This document shows, piece by piece, positions 25,237 through 33,500 of a stretch of DNA of 64,000 nt (its first letter is position 1; every line of letters begins with the position of its first letter). Both the position numbers and the translations under genes were made by a program. The notes beneath the pieces were generated by a model, which was given only the letters and a program-made list of their open reading frames with translations, did not search any database and was not told the origin of the DNA. The stretch is from Streptomyces monomycini (GTDB lineage: Bacteria; Actinomycetota; Actinomycetes; Streptomycetales; Streptomycetaceae): NCBI RefSeq assembly GCF_022271435.1, contig NZ_JAFIQY010000019.1, positions 1 through 64,000 of the forward strand, given 5' to 3'.

Positions 25237-26367
25237 TCAGGTGGTGTGGTAGAGGAACGCGACGAACTTCAGCGGCTCGGTGCCCGGGTTGCGGATGCCG
25301 TGCACACCGCCGCTCTTGGTGTAGAGCACGCTGCCCGGTTTGACCGGCAGCTCACGGCACTTGACCGGGCCGATGCCGAAGACGGGCCGCTCCACCAGCG
25401 GATAGTTCGCGGTCGTCGGGTCGTCGCCGTCGCTCAGGTACGCGGTGCCGGTGCCGGAGACGACGTAGTACAGCTCCTCCGAGCCGATGTGCCGGTGGGT
25501 GCCCTCCACCGCGCCCGGCGGCACCGTCACCTCGTGGAAGAACACCAGGTCGCTGCCGAGTTCGCGCTGGAACAGCCAGCGCATCTGCACGATGTTGTCA
25601 GCCCGGCGCTCCGGGTTGCCCTCGTCGGTCATGGCGTTGCGGTAGTTGACCGGCGGGATCTGCGCGGCGTCCGGGATGAAGAAGCCGCGCTGGAAGTCGA
25701 GGAGGTAGTTGCTGTCGGCGACGGTGTTGAGGGGGTCGCTGGGCTCCTGGGTGCGCGGTTCCTGGTGGGAGCGGAGGTAGGCGTTGTCCCACTGCGGGTT
25801 GCCGAGCCGCTGGCCGGTCGGGTACAGCACACCGTCCTCGCGGAAGGCCATCGCCACCTCGGAGACCGAGCCGAGCAGCGGGGACAGCTGCGGCACCCGC
25901 GTGATCGGCGCGTTGCAGCCCATCAGCGGCAGGACGCGGTGGTCGTGCGCGGTGCCGTCCGGCGGCTCCAGCGTCTCCCAGATCTCCGTCGCGTACGCGC
26001 CGATCACCGGGTCCCAGTGCAGCGTGACGATGGCCTCGGCGGAGTCCGCCGGGTCCTCGCCGGTGACCTTCAGCCAGGCCTTCGTACGGGGTCCGAGCCG
26101 CCGGTTGAACTCCCTGGCCTGCTCCACGAGCCGGATACCGGAGTACTCGATGCGCAGCATCGGGCACAGCTTGGTGCCGCCGAGGAAGACGTCACCCTTG
26201 ATGGCGGTGCCGTCCGCCGAGCCGCGCACCTCGGCGACGTAGTAGCGGTAGCGGGAGGAGCGGGTCGCGTTGAGGTAGCGGGCGTGGTAGATCCGGTCCG
26301 GGTAGAAGACGACGCGGAAGATCTCGTTCTCGGGGTGGGTGTAGACCTCGTCGAAGCGGCTGTCCAT
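25237..26367 (-). CDS. Second large cupin-domain protein, unknown function
   Basis: A 376-residue protein with a C-terminal cupin at about 285-375. The motif is EGTHRHIGSEELYYVVSGTG, followed by PGSVLYTKSGGVHGIRNPG, giving a full His-His-Glu-His metal set. The N-terminal part has a beta-rich region (RVVFYPDRIYHARYLNATRSSRYRYYVAEVRG) unlike the first cupin protein. The ATG at 26367 starts one base after the stop of the GMC oxidoreductase gene. The pairing of two non-identical long cupin proteins in one operon suggests a heteromeric complex or consecutive steps. No catalytic function can be assigned. Confidence 0.75.
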   Translation of the reverse strand: MDSRFDEVYTHPENEIFRVVFYPDRIYHARYLNATRSSRYRYYVAEVRGSADGTAIKGDVFLGGTKLCPMLRIEYSGIRLVEQAREFNRRLGPRTKAWLKVTGEDPADSAEAIVTLHWDPVIGAYATEIWETLEPPDGTAHDHRVLPLMGCNAPITRVPQLSPLLGSVSEVAMAFREDGVLYPTGQRLGNPQWDNAYLRSHQEPRTQEPSDPLNTVADSNYLLDFQRGFFIPDAAQIPPVNYRNAMTDEGNPERRADNIVQMRWLFQRELGSDLVFFHEVTVPPGAVEGTHRHIGSEELYYVVSGTGTAYLSDGDDPTTANYPLVERPVFGIGPVKCRELPVKPGSVLYTKSGGVHGIRNPGTEPLKFVAFLYHTT

Positions 26368-26368
26368 C

Positions 26369-28177
26369 TCACGGCCTCCCGACCCTGTCCAGCAGCACGT
26401 CGCCGACGCGGAAGGAGTTGGCCTCGATGGTCAGCGTCGGGTTGGCGCTGCCCGAGGTCGGCATGAACGCCCCGTCGGTGACGTAGAGGTTGTCGAAGTT
26501 CCAGGCCCGGCAGTCCGGGTCCAGGACGGAGTCCCCGGCGTTCGTGCCGAACCGGGCGCCGCCCAGTACGTGGTTGGCGATCCGTACCACCGAGCCGCCC
26601 ACCGACCCCGAGCTGACGTCGCGGACGTCACCGCCGCGCACCAGGATCTGCCGGCACTGCTCGGCGAGGGCGTCCATCAGCGCCCGGTCGTGCGGGTGCC
26701 AGGTCTTGATGATGTACGCGACCGGGCGGCCCCACTTGTCCTTGACGCTGGGGTGCAGCTCGATGCGGTTCTCCCGCTGCGGTACCTGGTTGGCCATGAA
26801 CGCCACGGACAGGCGCCGCCCGAAGCTCTCCTCCAGGTAGTCCTCGAAGCCGTTGCCGACCAGGCTCGTGTCGTAGAGGTAACCCTTCCACATGGTGTCC
26901 ATGTCCATCGCGTGCCAGGTGCGGGCGAGGGAGAGGGGCAGGGCGCCGTCGGAGGTGTTGTTGTAGATCACGCCGCCCGCCCACAGACCCTGGGCGCGGA
27001 ACCACTCGGGGCGCGCGCAGTGGTCGGTGGCCCAGTCCGAGTCCAGCGTCTTGGACTTGTCCGAGCGCTCCGGCACGATGCACTGCGCGCCGCCGAAGCA
27101 GTGCGTCAGGAAGTAGCGCCCCAGCAGGCCGTTGGCGTTGACGCGCTTGTCGAAGGCCGGGTCGAGCAGCCCGGAGAGCTGGAGCAGCCGGACGGACTCG
27201 ATGGCCGAGCAGGCCACGACGACGGTGCCGGCGGCGAGGGTGCGCGGGCGGCCGCCGGGGTCGCGGTAGTGCACCTTGGTCACGCGCGGGCCGTCCGCCT
27301 CCAGGTGGGTGACGGTGCAGTTGGCCCGCAGGTCCAGGCCGCCGCTGCCGTTGACGTCGCGCAGCGGCGCCAGCAGCGACACCCAGGCGTTGGACTTCAG
27401 GCCCAGCGGATCGCCGTAGCGGTTGACGAACGCCGTCTTGACGGTGTCGGTGTCGGCGGGCACCGTACGGCCGCTGGGCGCGTGGTCGCGGGTGATGACC
27501 GCGAGTGGGGTGCGGTAGCGGCGCATGCCGAGCGCGTCCATGCCGGCGGCCGCGTACGCGCTGATGGGATTGGGCTCCAGCGGCGGCTGGTAGCGGTCCC
27601 GGGACGGTACCTTGGCCTGCCCGTCCCAGGTACCGTTGATGCCGACGAGCTCCTCGGCCTTGGTGTAGTACGGCTCCAGCGCGGCGTAGTCCAGCGGCCA
27701 GTCGCGGGCCTCCCGGCGCACCTCGCCGCCCGGGTCGTCGCGCAGGTCGCCGCGCGACGCGTTGAGGGTGGCCAGCCGCAGGTCCTCCGGGGTGAAGCGG
27801 GGAGAGACACCGCCGTACAACTGGGTGCCGCCCCCGACCACCTGGGCGGTGTAGCCCTCGATGGTGACCCGGTCCCGGCCGTCGCTGTCGCGGTAGACGT
27901 GCGGCTCGTCGTTCAGGTCCGGCTCCACATGGCTGGAGAAGTACGACTCGCCGGTGTTGGCCACGCCCTGCACGGTGATCCGCTTCTCCGACCCGGTGGC
28001 GAAGCACTCGTCGCGCTTGAAGTCCGACAGGCCGGTGGGGCTCTGCGCCTGGGTGCGCAGCAGCGGCCCTTTCTCCAGCACGACCACCCGGTGGCCGGCC
28101 CGTACGAGCGTATGGGTGAGCGGTGCGCCGCCCGCGCCGCTGCCGATGACGACGACTTCGGCGCTCTCCCCGTCCAT
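26369..28177 (-). CDS. GMC family oxidoreductase
   Basis: A 602-residue FAD-dependent glucose-methanol-choline oxidoreductase. The FAD motif VVVIGSGAGGAPLTHTL is at about 8-24. The C-terminal GMC domain contains the catalytic His in NHVLGGARFG and ends with LYVTDGAFMPTSGSANPTLTIEANSFRVGD, whose Asn is the usual second active-site residue. The sequence is of the dehydrogenase (gluconate-2-dehydrogenase-like) branch, which pairs with a small subunit 3 protein; such a gene lies 12 bp upstream. No Tat or Sec signal is visible on either subunit, so the complex appears cytoplasmic, unlike membrane gluconate dehydrogenases. Likely substrates are sugars or sugar alcohols. Confidence 0.9.
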   Translation of the reverse strand: MDGESAEVVVIGSGAGGAPLTHTLVRAGHRVVVLEKGPLLRTQAQSPTGLSDFKRDECFATGSEKRITVQGVANTGESYFSSHVEPDLNDEPHVYRDSDGRDRVTIEGYTAQVVGGGTQLYGGVSPRFTPEDLRLATLNASRGDLRDDPGGEVRREARDWPLDYAALEPYYTKAEELVGINGTWDGQAKVPSRDRYQPPLEPNPISAYAAAGMDALGMRRYRTPLAVITRDHAPSGRTVPADTDTVKTAFVNRYGDPLGLKSNAWVSLLAPLRDVNGSGGLDLRANCTVTHLEADGPRVTKVHYRDPGGRPRTLAAGTVVVACSAIESVRLLQLSGLLDPAFDKRVNANGLLGRYFLTHCFGGAQCIVPERSDKSKTLDSDWATDHCARPEWFRAQGLWAGGVIYNNTSDGALPLSLARTWHAMDMDTMWKGYLYDTSLVGNGFEDYLEESFGRRLSVAFMANQVPQRENRIELHPSVKDKWGRPVAYIIKTWHPHDRALMDALAEQCRQILVRGGDVRDVSSGSVGGSVVRIANHVLGGARFGTNAGDSVLDPDCRAWNFDNLYVTDGAFMPTSGSANPTLTIEANSFRVGDVLLDRVGRP

Positions 28178-28189
28178 GCCGTCCTCCAG

Positions 28190-29260
28190 TCAGCCGCGGT
28201 AGTCGGTGTTGTGGCCCAGCGGCGACTCCAGCGCCCGCCGCCAGTCGAAGAGCGTGCCGTCCCGCGCGTCCCGGAACCGGCTCTCCAGGTACATCCAGCC
28301 CGCCGCGCCGGAATTCCCGCCGTGCTTGGGATGGACGAAGGCACCGGTCATCGCGTGCCGGCGCAGGAGCAGCAGGAAGAACCGCGGACTTCCGTAACGG
28401 GAGTAGTCCCAGCCGTCGACCTTTTCGGTCTCCATCTGCCGGTAGAGATCCGCGTACAGCTCCGCGGGCGCGGCCGCCGGATCGAGTCCGCCGAACCGGG
28501 AGCGGATGATTTCCCCGATGATTTTGAGGCAGGTGTGGTAATCATCGGCGTGGTGCTGTTCCTGGCGGGCGATCAGTTTGTCGATGTAGTTGACCGTGCC
28601 CACCTCGTCGTCCAGCAGATAGGCCAGCGGGAATTCCTCGTCCCGGCTCGCGCGGTCCAGCGACTCGTACACCCCGCGGATCAGCCGCCGGTTCTCGTCG
28701 AGCCGGAAGGGCAGCAGATGGCACACCAGCCGGCCCAGCAGGTCGCGCTCGGTACGGCTGAGCGACAGCGGCACGGTGCAGGCGTCGGTGAAGAAGCGGG
28801 ACCACGGCTCGCCGTTGTCCAGCACGGTGCGCTGCGGGTTGACCGGGTCGAGCGTGTAGTCCCCGTCCACCGCGAACTTGTACGTGTGGACCTGCCCTTT
28901 CGGGACGCGCACGGTGGTGGCGAAGAAGCCGGTCGGCTCGCCCGCGAACACCAGCGGACGCAGCGGCACCGGCGAGTGCAGCGGCCCGAAGGTGCCCAGT
29001 ACGGCCACCGAGGCAGGCGCGGTGCGGCGGCCGTCGTAGACGAACGTCACGTCGTTGTACGGATACGAACCGGCCGCCGACGACCCGTCCCAGTGCGCGT
29101 CCACGACCGGGAAGCGCCACGCCTCGCAGATCGCCGCCCGTTCGTCGCCCGGCGCGTACTGCCCGAAATCATGGCGCGCGTCCCGGCTTTCCCTGGCGAG
29201 GTATTTGGTGCAGTGATTGAGAATGTACTGATCGTCCTTCTCGATGACCTCGATCTTCAC
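28190..29260 (-). CDS. Gluconate 2-dehydrogenase subunit 3-like protein with glycogen-binding-like domain
   Basis: A 356-residue first gene of the operon. Residues about 45-165 resemble an E-set/AMPK-type glycogen-binding domain, with a fold-typical ending VHTYKFAVDGDYTLDPVNPQ. Residues about 175-345 match the gluconate 2-dehydrogenase subunit 3 family (LSRTERDLLGRLVCHLLP, DKLIARQEQHH, GSPRFFLLLLRRHAMTGAFVHPKHGGN). The usual Tat signal of subunit 3 is missing. The GTG at 29260 follows GGAGGTG and lies just downstream of a good promoter. Fusion of a carbohydrate-binding domain to this electron-transfer/chaperone subunit is unusual and suggests that the GMC partner acts on a polymeric or oligomeric glucan. 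Confidence 0.8.
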   Translation of the reverse strand: MKIEVIEKDDQYILNHCTKYLARESRDARHDFGQYAPGDERAAICEAWRFPVVDAHWDGSSAAGSYPYNDVTFVYDGRRTAPASVAVLGTFGPLHSPVPLRPLVFAGEPTGFFATTVRVPKGQVHTYKFAVDGDYTLDPVNPQRTVLDNGEPWSRFFTDACTVPLSLSRTERDLLGRLVCHLLPFRLDENRRLIRGVYESLDRASRDEEFPLAYLLDDEVGTVNYIDKLIARQEQHHADDYHTCLKIIGEIIRSRFGGLDPAAAPAELYADLYRQMETEKVDGWDYSRYGSPRFFLLLLRRHAMTGAFVHPKHGGNSGAAGWMYLESRFRDARDGTLFDWRRALESPLGHNTDYRG

Positions 29261-29293
29261 CGCGCACCTCCGGGACGGCTTGAGGTGCCATCG

Positions 29294-29322
29294 AAAGTAT
29301 TGCGCGCGGCGGGGGTTGTCCA
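29294..29322 (-). promoter_or_regulatory. Promoter of the GMC/cupin/GlgX operon
   Basis: On the minus strand TGGACA (29317-29322) and TACTTT (29294-29299) are spaced by exactly 17 bp, close to the HrdB consensus. Transcription would start near 29287, about 27 nt before the GTG at 29260, leaving room for the GGAGGTG site. Confidence 0.6.
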
Positions 29323-29346
29323 CGCCGTCGGCGGACGCCGTATCGT
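29316..29346 (+). promoter_or_regulatory. Promoter for a leaderless quinone reductase mRNA
   Basis: TTGTCC (29316-29321) and TATCGT (29341-29346) are spaced by 19 bp. The -10 box ends 6 nt before the ATG at 29353 and no Shine-Dalgarno sequence is present, the pattern of leaderless transcripts in actinomycetes. Its -35 box overlaps that of the opposite promoter. Confidence 0.5.
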
Positions 29347-29352
29347 GCCGGT

Positions 29353-30339
29353 ATGCGCGCCGCTTGGTACGAGAACAGGGGCCCGGCCCGAAAGGTGTTC
29401 CAGGTGGGGGAGCTGCCCACTCCCGAGCCCGGCCCCGGAGAACTGCGCATCCGGCTGGCATACTCCGGGATCAATCCCGGGGACGTGAAGAAGCGGCAGG
29501 TGTGGCTGGGATCCGCCGGCCCCGCCTTTCCGCGTACCGTGCCGCACAGCGACGGCGCGGGGGTGGTGGACGCGGTCGGTGACGGGGTGTCGGCCGCCTG
29601 GACCGGCCGCCGCGCCTGGTGCTCGTACGCCCAGAGCTACCGCCCCTACGGGACCGCCGCCCAGTACACCGTCGTCCCCGAGGGCTGCGTCGGCGCCCTG
29701 CCCGACACCGTCTCCGCCCAACAGGGCGCCTGCCTGGGCATCCCCGGCATCACCGCCCACCGCGCGGTCTTCGCGGACGGCCCGGTGGCCGGGCGGACGG
29801 TGGTCGTGGCGGGCGCGCTGGGCAGTGTCGGCCGCGCGGCGGCCGTCCTGGCGCGGCGGGCGGGCGCGCAGGTCATCGGCACGGTCAGCCGTCCCGGCCA
29901 GATCGCCGCGCTACGGGAGCTGGGCGTGGACCGCGCGGTGTGCGCCGGGGACGACGTGGTGGACGCGGTGCTGGCCCTGACCGGCGGACGCGGCGCCGAC
30001 CGGGTCGTCGAGGTCGCCTTCGACGCCAACGCCGCGCTCGACGCGCGCCTGCTCGCCCCGGGCGGCACCGTCGCCGCCTACGCCACCCACGAACCCGCCC
30101 CCGCGCTGCCCTTCTGGCCACTGGCCTTCAAGAACGCGACCGTGCGGCTGCTCGGTTACGACGACTTCCCCCGGGAAGCGGTACGCCTGGCCCTGCCCGA
30201 CATCACCGCGGCGGCCGCCGCGTCCGCGCTGCGCTATCCGGTCGCGGCCGTGCACCCGCTCGACGACATCGCCGCCGCGCACGAAGCGGTCGAACATCCG
30301 GGGACGCCGGGGCGGGTACTGCTCGCGCTGCCGGACTGA
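29353..30339 (+). CDS. Zinc-independent quinone oxidoreductase (MDR family)
   Basis: A 328-residue medium-chain reductase of the NADPH:quinone oxidoreductase (QOR) type. An N-terminal GroES-like domain spans about 1-125 (PEPGPGELRIRLAYSGINPGDVK, the family's NP..K motif). A Rossmann domain contains VVVAGALGSVGRAAAVLARRAGA near 150-172. The zinc-binding Cys residues of alcohol dehydrogenases are absent. It is divergent from the GMC operon, with both promoters crammed into 92 bp, so the two units may be co-regulated. It may recycle quinone or carbonyl products, but no specific substrate can be named. Confidence 0.88.
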   Translation: MRAAWYENRGPARKVFQVGELPTPEPGPGELRIRLAYSGINPGDVKKRQVWLGSAGPAFPRTVPHSDGAGVVDAVGDGVSAAWTGRRAWCSYAQSYRPYGTAAQYTVVPEGCVGALPDTVSAQQGACLGIPGITAHRAVFADGPVAGRTVVVAGALGSVGRAAAVLARRAGAQVIGTVSRPGQIAALRELGVDRAVCAGDDVVDAVLALTGGRGADRVVEVAFDANAALDARLLAPGGTVAAYATHEPAPALPFWPLAFKNATVRLLGYDDFPREAVRLALPDITAAAAASALRYPVAAVHPLDDIAAAHEAVEHPGTPGRVLLALPD

Positions 30340-30500
30340 GGGGCCGGAGGGCCGGGACGGCTCAGGGCGGCCTCCGCGCCGGGGCAGGTGGCCGAACGCC
30401 GCCCGGTACGGCCGGACTGGGCCGTACGGCGTACATACCCGCGCGGAATGCGGGCACCCGGGCCGATCAGGGCAGGACCCCGAGGTGAGAGGAGACGCAG

Positions 30501-33500
30501 ATGGTGGCGGAGGCCCGTAACGGGAGGCGGCCGCGCGTGGTGATCGTGGGGGCGGGCTTCGCCGGGTACGAATGCGCCCGCACGCTCGCCAAGAAGTCCC
30601 GCGGCGCCGCGGAGATCGTGCTGATCAACCCCAACGACTACTTCCTCTACCTGCCGTTGCTGCCCGAGGTGTCCGCCGGGATCCTGGAGCCGCGCCGGGT
30701 GTCGGTGTCGCTGACCGGCACCCTGCCGGGCGTCCGGCTGGTGCTCGGCCAGGTCGGCGGCGTCGACCTGGACCGCCGCCGGGTGGAGTACACCGACCCG
30801 GAAGGCCGCACCGGCTCGCTCGGCTACGACCGGCTCGTGCTGACCGTCGGCAGCGTCAACAAGCTGCTGCCCATCCCGGGCGTCGCCGAGCACGCGCACG
30901 GCTTCCGCGGCATGCCCGAGGCGCTGTACCTGCGGGACCACATGACCCGCCAGATCGAGCTGGCGGGCGCCGCCGAGGACCCGGCCGAGCGGGCCGCCCG
31001 GATGACCTTCGTGGTGGTCGGCGCGGGCTACACCGGGACCGAAGTCGCCGCGCACGGTGTGACCTTCACCCGGTCGCTGGCCCGCCACAACGCCGGGCTG
31101 CGCGGCGCACCGCAGCCCCGCTGGATCCTGCTGGACCTCGCCGACCGGGTACTGCCCGAACTGGACCACCGGCTGTCGCGCACCGCGCACCGGGTGCTCA
31201 GCAAACGCGGCGTCGAGATCCGCACCAAGACCTCCGTCAAGGAGGCCACCTCCGAGGGGGTCCTCCTGGACGACGGCACGTCCGTCGACACCCGGTCGCT
31301 GATCTGGTGCGTCGGCGTCCGCCCGGACCCGCTGGTCGAGTCGCTGGGGCTGCCCACCGAACGCGGCCGGCTGTGCGTGGACGAGTTCCTCGCCGTGCCC
31401 GGTCACCCCGAGGTGCTCGCCTGCGGTGACGCCGCCGCCGTACCGGACCTGACCCGGCCGGGCGAGACGACGCCGATGACCGCCCAGCACGCGCAGCGCC
31501 AGGGCAAGGTCGCGGCCCACAACGTGGCCGCCTCCTACGGGCAGGGCGAGCCGCGCGCCTACAAGCACCACGACCTGGGCTTCATGGTCGACCTCGGCGG
31601 GGTGCAGGCCGCCGCCAACCCGCTGCACGTCCCGCTGTCCGGCCCCGTCGCCAACGCCGTGACCCGCGGTTACCACCTGATGGCGATGCCCGGCAACCGG
31701 GTCAGGGTCGCCGCCGACTGGCTGCTGGACGCGGCCCTGCCGCGCCAGGGCGTCCAGCTGGGCCTGGTGCGCTCCTGGTCGGTGCCGCTGGACACGGCGG
31801 CGCCGGAGCTGGCCCGGATACCGGCGGACGGACACACGGGGAAGCGGGACGGGGACGCGGCGAAGGCGGACGGGCCTGCGGCGAAGGCAGCTGAGGACGA
31901 CGCGCCGGACCGGCGGCCGGCACCGGGTAAATCCGGAAAATCCGGGGAACCGGAGGGCTCGGGGGCATCGGGGGGAGCGGACGTACCGGGGGAGACCACC
32001 GGCCCGAAGGACCGGCCCGAAGGACCGGCCCGAGGCGGCCGGAAAGCAGTCCGACGGGCCCCGAAAAGCGGAAGGAACCTGATGACCACGGAGAACACCC
32101 CGGACGAGGACGCCCGCTACGACCGGCTGCGCGAGCTGGGACAGCAGCTGCGCGTCGACTCCGTACGTGCCGCCGACGCCGCCGGCTCCGGCCACCCGAC
32201 CTCCTCGATGTCCGCGGCCGACCTGGCCGCGGTCCTGCTCGACGCGCATCTGCGCTACGACTTCGACGCCCCCGAGAACCCCGGCAACGACCACCTGATC
32301 TTCTCCAAGGGACACGCCTCGCCCCTGGTGTACGCCATGGGCAAGGCGGCCGGGGCCCTCACCGACGAGCAGCTGCTGACCTTCCGCAAGAACGGCAGCC
32401 TGCTGGAAGGGCACCCCACTCCGCGCATCCCGTGGGTGGACGTGGCCACCGGTTCGCTCGGCCAGGGGCTGCCCTTCGGAGTCGGCCTCGCGCTGGCAGG
32501 CCGCGACCTGGACCGCGTCCCGTACCGCGTGTGGGTGGTGTGCGGCGACAGCGAGATGGCCGAGGGCTCGATGTGGGAGGCGTTCGAGCACGCCGGGTAC
32601 GAGAAGCTGGCCAACCTCACCGCGATCATCGACGTGAACCGGCTCGGCCAGCGCGGCGCCACCCGGCACGGCTGGGACCTGGACGCCTACGCGCGCCGCA
32701 TCCGGTCCTTCGACTGGCACACGGTCGAGGTGGACGGCCACGACGTGGCGGCCGTGGACCGCGCGTATGCCGAGGCGGCCGCCACCACGGACCGGCCCAC
32801 CGCGATCATCGCGAAGACCCGCAAGGGCCAGGGCGTGCGCGAGGTCGCCGACCAGGAAGGCAAGCACGGCAAGCCGCTGAAGGACGCGGGGGAGGCCATC
32901 GAGGAGCTGGGCGGCGCCCGTGACCTGCATGTGGAGGTGCACCGGCCGCGCGACGCCGCGCCACGCCCGCGGGCCGGCGGCGGCGCGCCGGAGCTGCCGG
33001 ACTACAAGGTCGGTGACTCCGTCGCCACCCGCAACGCGTTCGGCGAGGCGCTCGCCGCGCTGGGCGCCGTCCGGGAGGACGTGGTGGCGCTGGACGGCGA
33101 GGTCGGCGATTCCACCCGCGCCCAGATGTTCGGCGACGCCCACCCCGACCGGTACTTCCAGTGCTACATCGCCGAGCAGCAGATGGTGGCCGCGGCGGTC
33201 GGCATGCAGGTGCGCGGCTGGGTCCCGTACGCCACCACCTTCGCCGCCTTCCTCGCCCGCGCCTACGACTTCGTCCGGATGGCCGCCGTCAGCCGGGCCG
33301 ACCTCAACCTCGTCGGGTCGCACGCGGGCGTCGCCATCGGCGAGGACGGCCCCTCGCAGATGGGCCTGGAGGACCTGGCCGCGTTCCGCGCCGTGCACGG
33401 CAGCACCGTGCTGTACCCGTGCGACGCCAACCAGGCGGCCCGCCTGACCGCCGCCATGGCCGACGCGAGCGGCATTCGCTACCTGCGGACCTCCCGCGGC

